Source: Bacillota bacterium (GTDB taxonomy: Bacteria; Bacillota_I; Bacilli_A; Acholeplasmatales; Acholeplasmataceae). From it: a stretch of 7,551 nt of DNA. The stretch spans positions 1-7,551 of the forward strand of contig JAEYXZ010000108.1 of the NCBI GenBank assembly GCA_023431045.1, given 5' to 3'. Within the stretch, counting starts at the first letter, position 1. Every line of letters begins with the position of its first letter. Of the stretch, positions 1 through 7,030 are shown one piece after another. The translations under genes were made by a program, and so were the position numbers. The notes beneath the pieces are model-generated. The model did no database searches, had not been told where the DNA came from, and was given only the letters and a program-made list of their open reading frames with translations.

Positions 1-2157
1 GTAGTAAACAAGGTCGACCAAAAGTATAAAGACACGATTCCAACTGTCGAAAATATTCAAGACGAAGTTGAACGTGCACTGATTGTCTTCAAGCACACTG
101 ATGTTGCAAAAGCTTACATCTTATATCGCGAAGAAAGATCAAAAGTAAGAGATCGTAACACCAGATTAATGCGTACTTTCCAAGATATCGCATTCTCAAA
201 AAGTACTGAAAGTGACTTAAAGAGAGAAAACGCGAATATCAATGGTGATACACCGATGGGAGCAATGCTTAAATACGGTAGTGAAGGTGCTAAAGAGTTT
301 AATAAGATGTTTGTCTTAAACCCTAAACATGCAAAAGCGCATGAAGAGGGATTAATTCACATCCATGACTTAGACTTTCTAACACTTACAATGACTTGTT
401 GTCAAATCGATTTGGGTAAACTCTTTAAAGGCGGATTCCAAACCGGTCATGGATCTTTACGAGAACCTCAAGATATTAAGACTTATGCAGCGCTCGCTTG
501 TATTGCAATCCAATCCAACCAAAATGACCAACATGGTGGTCAATCGGTTCCAAAATTTGATTACGATATGGCAGATGGTGTTAAGAAAACTTACTTTAAA
601 TCATTTAGAGCAAACTTAGATAAGATGTTTAGATTCTATAACGTTAGTATCGATGCAGTTCAAATGCTAAATGATTTTAAGAACAATGAATCAATACTAC
701 CTAGACTTTATAATCGTGAGATTGATGCAAAGATTAAATCTTATGTTGGTGAAATAGAAAACATCGATCACATGTTAGATTTCGTCACTGAAGAATCTAC
801 CAAAGAAACCATTCGCGATACCTATCAAGCGATGGAAAGTTTGATTCACAACTTAAATACAATGCACTCAAGAGCGGGTGCTCAAGTGCCATTCTCATCC
901 ATTAACTATGGAACAGATACTTCCCATGAAGGACGTTTAGTTGTTGAACAAATCCTCAAAGCAACCCAAAGAGGTCTTGGTGAAGGTGAAACACCAATCT
1001 TCCCAATTCAAATCTTTAAAGTCAAGAAAGGGATTAACTTTGAGAAGAGTGACCCTAACTATGACTTATTCAAACTTGCGATGGAAACTAGTGCGAAACG
1101 CTTATTCCCTAATTTCTCATTCTTAGATGCTCCTTTTAATAAAAAATATTATAAAGAAGGAAATCCAGATACAGAAATTGCGTATATGGGATGCCGCACA
1201 AGAGTGATTGCTAACGTCTATGATGATACAAAAGAAATTGTCACAGGACGTGGAAACCTAAGCTTTACATCCATTAATCTTCCAAGACTTGCACTACTCT
1301 CAAAGAGTTTAGATGAGTTTTATACCAAACTGGATGAAACCATGGATTTAGTCGTTGAACAATTACTTGAACGACTTGAAATCCAAAAGAAACAACATGT
1401 TTATAACTTCCCATTCTTAATGGGTCAAGGTGTATGGTTAGATTCTGATAAATTAAACCATAATGACTCGATTGAAGAAGTGATCAAACATGGAACACTA
1501 ACAACTGGATTTATTGGACTTGCTGAAGCACTCAAAGCTTTAGTTGGTAAACACCACGGAGAAGATGAAGAAGCACAAAAATTAGGATTAAAGATTGTGC
1601 AATTCATGAAAACCAAGATGGATAAGGAGGCGCAAAAACACAAACTCAATTTCTCACTCATTGCAACTCCAGCAGAAGGACTGTCTGGACGCTTCGTTGA
1701 ACTCGATAAGAAGAAATTTGGCATTATCGATGGTATTACATCTCATGACTACTATACCAATTCATTCCATGTGCCAGTCTATTATCCAACCGAAGCATTT
1801 CATAAGATTGATATTGAAGCACCTTACCATGCTTTAACCAATGGTGGACATATCACCTATATCGAACTCGATGGTGACCCACAAAAGAACATCCCAGCCT
1901 TTGAAAAGATTATTAAATATATGGCTGAAAAAGGTGTTGGATATGGATCGATTAATCACTCGGTTGATTATGATCCTCAATGTAAGTATGTCGGCATTAT
2001 TAATGATACGTGCCCTAAATGTGGAAGAACCGAAACAAAAGATCAACCTTTTGAACGGATTCGCCGCATTACCGGATATTTAGTTGGCACGTTGGATCGC
2101 TTTAATAATGCGAAACGGAAAGAAGTGAGTGAACGTGTCAAACACTTCCACTCATGA
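1..2157 (+). CDS. nrdD: Anaerobic (class III) ribonucleoside-triphosphate reductase, 5'-truncated by window edge
   Basis: This oxygen-sensitive glycyl-radical enzyme reduces ribonucleotides to deoxyribonucleotides in the cytoplasm. The frame is open from base 1, so the gene begins upstream; an ATG at 169 is internal. There are 718 visible residues. Residues 1-56 are the C-terminal part of an ATP-cone allosteric domain (ending YILYREERSKVRDR), so I estimate a few tens of residues are missing. The catalytic barrel follows: HIHDLDF and TCCQIDL (Cys133, matching the first active-site cysteine), MGCRTRV (Cys398, the probable thiyl-radical cysteine), and GNLSFTSINLPR. The C-terminal zinc region has Cys661, Cys671 and Cys674. 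The glycyl-radical motif RRITGYL puts the radical at Gly692 (bases 2074-2076). The gene overlaps nrdG, its activase, by 29 bases. Identity is secure. Whether it uses formate or a thiol redoxin as reductant is not settled by sequence alone. Confidence 0.97.
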   Translation, partial: VVNKVDQKYKDTIPTVENIQDEVERALIVFKHTDVAKAYILYREERSKVRDRNTRLMRTFQDIAFSKSTESDLKRENANINGDTPMGAMLKYGSEGAKEFNKMFVLNPKHAKAHEEGLIHIHDLDFLTLTMTCCQIDLGKLFKGGFQTGHGSLREPQDIKTYAALACIAIQSNQNDQHGGQSVPKFDYDMADGVKKTYFKSFRANLDKMFRFYNVSIDAVQMLNDFKNNESILPRLYNREIDAKIKSYVGEIENIDHMLDFVTEESTKETIRDTYQAMESLIHNLNTMHSRAGAQVPFSSINYGTDTSHEGRLVVEQILKATQRGLGEGETPIFPIQIFKVKKGINFEKSDPNYDLFKLAMETSAKRLFPNFSFLDAPFNKKYYKEGNPDTEIAYMGCRTRVIANVYDDTKEIVTGRGNLSFTSINLPRLALLSKSLDEFYTKLDETMDLVVEQLLERLEIQKKQHVYNFPFLMGQGVWLDSDKLNHNDSIEEVIKHGTLTTGFIGLAEALKALVGKHHGEDEEAQKLGLKIVQFMKTKMDKEAQKHKLNFSLIATPAEGLSGRFVELDKKKFGIIDGITSHDYYTNSFHVPVYYPTEAFHKIDIEAPYHALTNGGHITYIELDGDPQKNIPAFEKIIKYMAEKGVGYGSINHSVDYDPQCKYVGIINDTCPKCGRTETKDQPFERIRRITGYLVGTLDRFNNAKRKEVSERVKHFHS

Positions 2158-2677
2158 ACTAAGAATCAATAACTTTATCAAAGAATCGATTGTTGATGGC
2201 TTTGGCGTAAGAATGGTCATCTTCACTCAAGGATGTCACTTAAGATGTCCTTTCTGCCACAATCCCGCAACTCATGACTTAGAGGCTGGTACCTTTATTA
2301 AATTAGATGAATTGCGAGAAATCTGGCAGAAAAACCCCCTACTTCAAGGGATTACGGTTAGTGGTGGAGAACCATTCTTACAACCAGAAAGTGTCCTTGA
2401 GATGATAAGAATGGCGCATGAAGATGGACTAGATGTCATCTGTTATAGTGGTTACACCTATGAAACATTAAAGGCTAAAAAGGATGATGCGATCGATGCC
2501 ATCCTAAATGAGGCCGAATATTTAATCGATGGACCATTTATTTATCAACTTAAAGATTTGAATTTGTTATTTAGAGGCAGTTCGAACCAAAGAATTATTG
2601 ATTTAAAGGAGACAAACCGACAAAGTCATGTCGTTTTGTATCAAGAAGAAGGAGGACCCAATGCTCATTATCTATGA
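2129..2677 (+). CDS. nrdG: Anaerobic ribonucleotide reductase activating protein (radical SAM activase)
   Basis: This 182-residue radical-SAM protein uses a [4Fe-4S] cluster and S-adenosylmethionine to place the glycyl radical on NrdD. Cys36, Cys40 and Cys43 form the CxxxCxxC cluster motif (GCHLRCPFC). ITVSGGEP at 75-82 is the SAM-binding GGE region. LIDGPF followed by RGSSNQRIID (around 149-158) is characteristic of NrdG rather than pyruvate formate-lyase activase. The start is GTG at 2129, six bases after GGAAAG (2117-2122), inside the nrdD 3' end. A second GTG at 2135 is possible but less well spaced. The E. coli protein is about 154 residues. Here the conserved core ends near residue 160 and a tail of about 20 residues follows, partly encoded by the nrdI ribosome binding site and start. 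The gene ends with in-frame tandem stops TGA TAG (2675-2680). Confidence 0.95.
   Translation: MNVSNTSTHELRINNFIKESIVDGFGVRMVIFTQGCHLRCPFCHNPATHDLEAGTFIKLDELREIWQKNPLLQGITVSGGEPFLQPESVLEMIRMAHEDGLDVICYSGYTYETLKAKKDDAIDAILNEAEYLIDGPFIYQLKDLNLLFRGSSNQRIIDLKETNRQSHVVLYQEEGGPNAHYL
2647..2655 (+). promoter_or_regulatory. nrdI ribosome binding site inside nrdG
   Basis: AGAAGGAGG is a near-perfect Shine-Dalgarno sequence lying five bases before ATG 2661. It decides the nrdI start, because an in-frame ATG at 2628 would add 11 residues unlike any NrdI N-terminus and has no comparable site. It lies wholly within nrdG codons. Confidence 0.9.
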
Positions 2678-3032
2678 TAGCTTAACTGGACAAACGAAAA
2701 GATTCGCGAAAAATCTAGGCTATGAGATGATGCATGTGAAGCTTTATGAAGGGGAACCTAAGGATGATATCTTTCTTCTAACCCGTAGTTTCAATTTCGG
2801 TCAAATTCCGGATACGACCTTAAAATTCTTAGACAAATATGGAGCTTTAGTCATTGGTTGTGCAGTCTCAGGTAATAAAAACTGGGGTGTCAACTATGGT
2901 AAAGCAGGCGAAAGAATACAAACATTATACAACATTCCATTGGTGCTGAAATTTGAAGCATCCGGTTTCAAAGAAGATCATGAAACCGTTAAAGACTGGA
3001 TTAAGAACTACTTAAAAGAAAAGAGGCTCTAA
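2661..3032 (+). CDS. nrdI: Flavodoxin-like activator of class Ib ribonucleotide reductase
   Basis: This 123-residue FMN protein supplies the oxidant (superoxide or peroxide) that assembles the dimanganese-tyrosyl radical of NrdF; that role comes from family knowledge. The N-terminus MLIIYDSLTGQTKRFA has the flavodoxin phosphate-binding loop (SLTGQT). NFGQIP and SGNKNWGVNYGKA match the FMN-contacting loops of the short Bacillus-type NrdI. Length is normal for that type. The ATG at 2661 is chosen because it follows an excellent ribosome binding site and starts exactly at the first flavodoxin beta strand. The gene overlaps nrdG by 17 bases and is followed after six bases by nrdE, the usual nrdI-nrdE-nrdF order. 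Its presence marks the downstream reductase as class Ib. Confidence 0.95.
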   Translation: MLIIYDSLTGQTKRFAKNLGYEMMHVKLYEGEPKDDIFLLTRSFNFGQIPDTTLKFLDKYGALVIGCAVSGNKNWGVNYGKAGERIQTLYNIPLVLKFEASGFKEDHETVKDWIKNYLKEKRL

Positions 3033-3038
3033 GTTATT

Positions 3039-5141
3039 ATGGATCAAAAACGCGACATCATTCCTGAGTGGATTATCCTTAACAATCAAGTCATTGATGA
3101 AGAAGGACAACTCAAAGACTTACAGAAAGACCGAGAAGCTGCTAAAAGCTACTTCTTAAATGAAGTGAATAGAAGAACTCAGTTTTTCCATTCTCTTGAT
3201 GAAAAACTAGACTATTTAGTTGAAAATAACTACTATGAAAAGGAATTCCTAGAAAAGTACACAAGAGAACAAATCCAAACCATCTATGATATCGCTTATG
3301 CTGCGAAATTTAGATTCCCAACGTATATGGGAGCATTTAAGTTTTACAATGATTACGCACTTAAATCCCGTGATGGGAAGAATTTTTTAGAACGCTATGA
3401 AGACCGTTTAGCAATTAATGCTCTATATCACGCTAATGGTGATTTTGATAAAGCACGTCAACTCATTCGTTCACTCATTCAACAAGATTTCACACCAGCT
3501 ACCCCTACCCTTTTAAACACGGGTAAGAAGATGCGTGGTGAATATGTCTCATGTTTCTTACTTGAAGCAGGAGATTCATTAAATGATATCGCAAGAATCT
3601 CAGAATTCTCGATGCAGCTTTCAAAAGTTGGGGGTGGGGTTTCAGTAAACCTTTCTAACCTTCGTGCGAAGGGCGAAGATATCAAAGGTATTCCAAACGT
3701 CTCTAAAGGTGTTGTTGGGGTTGCAAAGCTCTTAGATAATAACTTTAGATATGCCGATCAAATGGGTCAAAGAACTGGTGCCGGTGCGGTTTATTTAAAC
3801 ATCTTCCATGCTGATATTGAAGATTTCTTATCAACCAAGAAATTAAACGCTGATGATGATATCAGAGTTAAAACATTATCAATGGGTGTTGTTATCCCTG
3901 ATAAATTTGTTGAACTCGCAAGAGAAAATAAAGATATGTATGTCTTCTATCCAAATACCGTTTATAAAGAATACGGTATTGATTTTGCTGATGTCTCCAT
4001 TGATATGAATAAATGGTATGACATCTTAGCGGATAATCCAAAGGTTAGAAAACGTAAAGTAAATCCTAGAAAGCTTCTAGATTTAATCGCATCCCTTCAA
4101 GGTGAATCAGGTTATCCTTATATCATGTTTTCAGATAACGTGAATAAAGTGAATCCTTTAGATATGCCAGTTAAGTTCTCAAATCTATGTACCGAAATTC
4201 TACAACCAACTGTCACCTCACACTATGGTGATTATGGTGCTGGTAATGATGATATCGGTATGGATATTTCTTGTAACCTAGCATCTGGTCATATGGGTAA
4301 TATGATTAAGCATAACACCATTAAAGAAACTGTGTTTGCAGCAATGGATGTCATGAACTCCGTTTCAGATAATACCGATATTAAACATGTTCCAGCAGTT
4401 GCAAAAGCAAACCGTCTAAACCACTCTGTGGGATTTGGAATCATGGGTCATCATGGGTTTATTGCTGAAAATTATATCCTCTTTGGATCAGAAGAAAATA
4501 TTGATTTAATCGATGTATTCTTTAACGCGATTAATTATTACTCGCTTGTTCACTCCATGGAAAAAGCAAAAGAAACAGGTTCTAAATTCTATCGTTTTGA
4601 AAAGAGTGCTTACGCAGATGGCTCATATTTTGATGGTCGTGGACAAATTCTACCAAAGACCGATAAAGTGAAAGAAATATTTAAGAATATCTATCTTCCA
4701 ACCGATGATGATTGGTTACAATTAAAAGAAGATGTCATGACTTATGGCTTATATAACTCTCACCGACTAGCTGTTGCACCAAATGGTTCAATTGGCTACA
4801 TCATGAGTGCAACACCTTCCTTAACTCCAATTAAACAACTCGTTGAAGAAAGAACCTATGGTAACTCAAAAACATACTATCCAATGCCTGCAGTCGATAA
4901 AGCAGCATTCATGTATGAAACGGCTTATCGCATGGATAATTTCAAAGTTATTGATGTGATTGCAACTGCTCAAAAACACGTTGACCAAGGGATTTCCTTC
5001 GAATTATGTATCACCTCAGATGTGACAACTAGAGATCTTCAAAAATATTATTTATACGCACATTACCAAGGTATTAAAACACTCTACTATACAAGAACTC
5101 AAAAGCTTAAAATTGAAGAGTGCGAAAGCTGTGCGGTGTAG
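3039..5141 (+). CDS. nrdE: Class Ib ribonucleoside-diphosphate reductase, alpha (catalytic) subunit
   Basis: This 700-residue catalytic subunit reduces ribonucleoside diphosphates using a radical delivered from NrdF. The length equals that of B. subtilis NrdE from memory. In order: an N-terminal helical region without a full ATP cone; EYVSCFLLE with redox Cys172; [10 protein letters not shown] with Asn382, thiyl-radical Cys384 and Glu386; DISCNLAS with the second redox Cys412; a phosphate-binding segment APNGSIGYI; Tyr683-Tyr684 of the radical-transfer path (LYYTRT); and the flexible tail CESCAV with Cys695 and Cys698, the pair re-reduced by a redoxin such as NrdH. The ribosome binding site is probably AAGAGG (3021-3026), 12 bases before ATG, which is rather long spacing. 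The loop after Cys412 (CNLASGHM) departs from the common CNLGSLN. Identity is certain; the class Ib assignment rests on tail, length and neighbours. Confidence 0.97.
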   Translation: MDQKRDIIPEWIILNNQVIDEEGQLKDLQKDREAAKSYFLNEVNRRTQFFHSLDEKLDYLVENNYYEKEFLEKYTREQIQTIYDIAYAAKFRFPTYMGAFKFYNDYALKSRDGKNFLERYEDRLAINALYHANGDFDKARQLIRSLIQQDFTPATPTLLNTGKKMRGEYVSCFLLEAGDSLNDIARISEFSMQLSKVGGGVSVNLSNLRAKGEDIKGIPNVSKGVVGVAKLLDNNFRYADQMGQRTGAGAVYLNIFHADIEDFLSTKKLNADDDIRVKTLSMGVVIPDKFVELARENKDMYVFYPNTVYKEYGIDFADVSIDMNKWYDILADNPKVRKRKVNPRKLLDLIASLQGESGYPYIMFSDNVNKVNPLDMPVKFSNLCTEILQPTVTSHYGDYGAGNDDIGMDISCNLASGHMGNMIKHNTIKETVFAAMDVMNSVSDNTDIKHVPAVAKANRLNHSVGFGIMGHHGFIAENYILFGSEENIDLIDVFFNAINYYSLVHSMEKAKETGSKFYRFEKSAYADGSYFDGRGQILPKTDKVKEIFKNIYLPTDDDWLQLKEDVMTYGLYNSHRLAVAPNGSIGYIMSATPSLTPIKQLVEERTYGNSKTYYPMPAVDKAAFMYETAYRMDNFKVIDVIATAQKHVDQGISFELCITSDVTTRDLQKYYLYAHYQGIKTLYYTRTQKLKIEECESCAV

Positions 5142-5144
5142 GAG
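5140..5144 (+). promoter_or_regulatory. nrdF ribosome binding site
   Basis: AGGAG overlaps the TAG stop of nrdE and sits five bases before ATG 5150. It fixes the nrdF start there. An in-frame GTG at 5120, inside nrdE, would add ten residues unrelated to the family. Confidence 0.85.
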
Positions 5145-5149
5145 TAACG

Positions 5150-6241
5150 ATGGCTAAACCTAAAAAAATACTAAAAGATTTAGAAGCGATTAAATATGAA
5201 GGTGCAAACTGGAATGAAATGGAAGATGATTTTACTCAAGCGTTCTATGAACAAAATCTTTCCCAGTTCTGGCGTCCTGAAGATATCTCGCTTCAACCCG
5301 ATTTAAATGTGTGGCATATCTTATCTGATGAAATTAAAGATGCATATGCGAAAAACTTACTCGTTCTAACTTTCCTTGATACCCATCAAGGAGACATTGG
5401 GATGCCAGTTGTTGGCCGCTCGATGGATGAAAGATTTCATCAAAGAAAAGCAGTCATCAACTTTATGGCAGCAATGGAAAATGCAGTACACGCAAAATCC
5501 TATTCAAACATCTTTATGACCTACATGTCTACCCCTGAAATTGATGAACTCTTCCGTTGGGGTGAAAGTCATAAAAACCTCCAACAAATCATGACCATGA
5601 TTGTTGGATATTATAAAGAACTCGATCGTTATAACTACTTAAAGAAATTTGATGAGAATAATCCAGGATTTAAAGAAGTTGACTTCAATGTTGCACAGTG
5701 GAAAGCAATGGTTGCATCCGTTTTCTTAGAAACATGGTTATTCTATTCAGGCTTCTATTATCCACTCTTCTTTTATGGTCAAGGAAAACTGATGCAAGCA
5801 GGAGAGATTATTAACTTAATTCTTCGTGATGAATCCATTCATGGACTCTACATTGGTCGTCTTGCCCAAGAAATCTATGAAACGTTCCCAAATAAACTCC
5901 AAGAAGAACTTCAAGATTGGATGTATCAATTCTTACTTGATTTATATCATGAACAAAATGAGCTTGTTGAATCTGTTTATGATTCAGTCGAGCTCACACA
6001 TGATGTTAAAGTATTCGTCAGATATAACGCGAATAAAGCATTAATGAATTTAGGGTTTGATCCTTATTTTGAACCGGAAGAAGTCAATCCTGTTGTACTA
6101 AATGGATTAAATACCGAAACGAAAACCATGGATAACTTCTCAATGAAGGGTAATGGTTATCAAAAAATGAAATCAGAGATGTTAAAAGATTCAGACTTTA
6201 TCTTTGATACACCAAAGATTCAACCAGGGGGTAAAAAGTAA
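5150..6241 (+). CDS. nrdF: Class Ib ribonucleoside-diphosphate reductase, beta (radical) subunit
   Basis: This 363-residue ferritin-like subunit houses the metal-tyrosyl radical that starts catalysis in NrdE. All dimetal ligands are present: Asp77 (FLDTHQ), Glu110 and His114 ([10 protein letters not shown]), Glu194 ([11 protein letters not shown]), and Glu228 and His231 (RDESIH). The radical tyrosine is Tyr118. Glu110 and His114 are four residues apart, as I recall for B. subtilis NrdF, rather than three as in Salmonella NrdF. The retained glutamates rule out the metal-free class Ie variants. The C-terminus has the usual FSMKGNGY and acidic DSDFIFD tail that docks on the alpha subunit. It is longer than B. 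subtilis NrdF (about 329) because of roughly ten extra N-terminal residues, small insertions and the tail [10 protein letters not shown], whose PGG codons also form the nrdH ribosome binding site. It starts eight bases after nrdE. Confidence 0.97.
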   Translation: MAKPKKILKDLEAIKYEGANWNEMEDDFTQAFYEQNLSQFWRPEDISLQPDLNVWHILSDEIKDAYAKNLLVLTFLDTHQGDIGMPVVGRSMDERFHQRKAVINFMAAMENAVHAKSYSNIFMTYMSTPEIDELFRWGESHKNLQQIMTMIVGYYKELDRYNYLKKFDENNPGFKEVDFNVAQWKAMVASVFLETWLFYSGFYYPLFFYGQGKLMQAGEIINLILRDESIHGLYIGRLAQEIYETFPNKLQEELQDWMYQFLLDLYHEQNELVESVYDSVELTHDVKVFVRYNANKALMNLGFDPYFEPEEVNPVVLNGLNTETKTMDNFSMKGNGYQKMKSEMLKDSDFIFDTPKIQPGGKK

Positions 6242-6501
6242 TGGCAGTCATTATGATTACAAAAAACGATTGTCCACAATGTGCAGCATTAAAAATGTTC
6301 TTACAATATGGACTAAACAATAAGTATAAAGATGACATCACTGTTGTCAATAAGGAAAGTGACCAAGCAGAATTTGAAAAGCTCACGAGTGAATATGGAA
6401 TACTAACGCTTCCAGTCATGATTGCTGATGGTGAGGTCTTAACTCGGACTCAGCCAACACCAGTTGTTGCATTCCTTGAAAAGTACGTTGGTAAAAAATA
6501 A
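6241..6501 (+). CDS. nrdH: NrdH-like glutaredoxin/thioredoxin-fold redoxin
   Basis: This 86-residue thioredoxin-fold protein probably reduces the C-terminal cysteine pair of NrdE. Residues 2-7 form the first beta strand, followed by the redox motif CPQC (Cys11, Cys14), and LPV with the cis-proline at Pro58. Size and position, last gene of an nrdIEF cluster, fit NrdH. However, classical NrdH has CMQC or CVQC and a WSGFRPD signature near its C-terminus. The latter is absent here, where the matching region reads LTRTQPTPVV. It could equally be named a glutaredoxin-like protein, so the symbol is tentative. ATG shares one base with the nrdF stop (TAATG), and AGGGGG at 6226-6231, inside nrdF, is nine bases upstream. 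Translation is therefore likely coupled to nrdF. Confidence 0.82.
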   Translation: MAVIMITKNDCPQCAALKMFLQYGLNNKYKDDITVVNKESDQAEFEKLTSEYGILTLPVMIADGEVLTRTQPTPVVAFLEKYVGKK

Positions 6502-6513
6502 ATTAAAAAGATT

Positions 6514-6549
6514 AAAAGGTTAAGCATCGCAGTGTGCTTAACCTTTTTT
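6514..6549 (+). terminator. Rho-independent terminator, probably bidirectional
   Basis: Arms AAAAGGTTAAGCA (6514-6526) and TGCTTAACCTTTT (6535-6547) are perfectly complementary over 13 bp around an 8-base loop, followed by a T run to 6549. It ends the nrd operon 12 bases after the nrdH stop. On the minus strand the same hairpin is followed by a T-rich stretch, so it can also stop the convergent gene ending at 6564. Confidence 0.92.
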
Positions 6550-6563
6550 ATGTCTAAGATTGA

Positions 6564-6890
6564 TTAAATAAATCCAAACTGTCCAAATCCACAAAGTAGA
6601 AGTGTCAAATAAACACCTAGACGTTCCATAAAGATATAGAAACCAGTAATTTGATCTCTGTCAAAACTTTTTAGTTTAAACATAAACAATAGATAAAGAG
6701 ATAGATCTTCCTTAAACCATAAGATTGATACGAAGAAATAGATGATAAAACAAATGCCCATTCCGAAATGGAGGAAGATTAAATCAGGCTCACGCTTAAC
6801 CCATTCAGGATGGTAAAGTGTAATATATGATGCAACTCCAAACGCAATGACAGTAAATACATATAAAATGATTTTTGTATGAAGTTTCAT
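6564..6890 (-). CDS. Predicted small membrane protein of unknown function
   Basis: I do not recognise this 108-residue protein. It has a short basic N-terminus (MKLHTK), then hydrophobic segments at about 7-26 and 37-59 and a third at about 92-108 that reaches the C-terminus. A charged stretch lies between (residues 70-80, KSFDRDQ), with a further hydrophobic patch at 63-71. This suggests three, possibly four, membrane crossings. No catalytic motif is visible. The coding call is supported by a good ribosome binding site on the minus strand (GGGGAG, plus-strand 6896-6901) five bases before the ATG, by a candidate promoter, and by convergent placement against a terminator. It is transcribed opposite to the nrd operon and divergently from asnB, so neighbours give no clear functional clue. 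Confidence 0.82.
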   Translation of the reverse strand: MKLHTKIILYVFTVIAFGVASYITLYHPEWVKREPDLIFLHFGMGICFIIYFFVSILWFKEDLSLYLLFMFKLKSFDRDQITGFYIFMERLGVYLTLLLCGFGQFGFI

Positions 6891-6936
6891 GAATTCTCCC
6901 CGATTAATTTCAAAATATTAAGAAAACGATAAATCT

Positions 6937-6942
6937 ATTATA
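6937..6942 (-). promoter_or_regulatory. Candidate -10 box for the minus-strand membrane protein gene
   Basis: On the minus strand this reads TATAAT, a perfect -10 consensus, about 47 bases before the ATG. The only -35-like hexamer, TTGACT (plus-strand 6965-6970), is 22 bases away, longer than the ideal 17. The promoter is therefore plausible but not certain. Confidence 0.5.
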
Positions 6943-6992
6943 AAACAGTTTCTAAGATATCTATAGTCAATTAATAAAGAAAATTATTTTTG

Positions 6993-7001
6993 TGCTACAA
7001 T
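6993..7001 (+). promoter_or_regulatory. Candidate extended -10 promoter for asnB
   Basis: TGCTACAAT matches the extended -10 form TGnTATAAT with one mismatch and lies 29 bases before the asnB ATG. No good -35 hexamer is visible 16-18 bases upstream, which is common for extended -10 promoters. Transcription would begin near 7008. Confidence 0.55.
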
Positions 7002-7013
7002 ATCATTATTGTA
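6996..7013. promoter_or_regulatory. Perfect inverted repeat over the asnB -10 box (candidate operator)
   Basis: TACAATA (6996-7002) and TATTGTA (7007-7013) are exact reverse complements separated by TCAT. The repeat includes the -10 hexamer and the predicted transcription start, where a bound repressor would block RNA polymerase. An RNA hairpin is unlikely because most of the repeat precedes the predicted start. The regulator is unknown, and AT-rich DNA makes chance repeats commoner. Confidence 0.4.
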
Positions 7014-7030
7014 AAAGAGGAAAAAATGAT

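Noticed and set aside
1425..1724. Minus-strand open frame of 99 codons inside nrdD
   Set aside because: It lies antisense to highly conserved nrdD sequence, has no ribosome binding site and its product looks like no known family.
169..2157. nrdD starting at ATG 169
   Set aside because: The frame is open to base 1 and codes for recognisable ATP-cone sequence, so 169 is an internal methionine and the true start is upstream.
2628..2660. Upstream in-frame ATG for nrdI
   Set aside because: It would prefix 11 residues before the first flavodoxin strand, and an excellent ribosome binding site points to 2661.
2675..2680. Use of TGA as tryptophan (Mycoplasma-type code), suggested by TGA followed at once by TAG at the nrdG end
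   Set aside because: All conserved tryptophans checked in NrdF are TGG, no in-frame TGA occurs in any conserved gene, and nrdD also ends sensibly at TGA. Tandem stops explain the pair.
5474..5503. Possible metal-free (class Ie, DOPA-radical) NrdF, because the Glu-His spacing in [10 protein letters not shown] is four and not three
   Set aside because: All six ligand positions remain carboxylate or histidine (Asp77, Glu110, His114, Glu194, Glu228, His231). The class Ie variants replace three of the glutamates, with lysine at the Glu228 position. B. subtilis NrdF, a normal manganese enzyme, has the same ENAVH spacing as I recall it.
6955..6962. Palindrome AGATATCT in the divergent intergenic region
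   Set aside because: Eight bases of palindrome in AT-rich DNA are expected by chance, and it does not overlap the candidate promoter elements.
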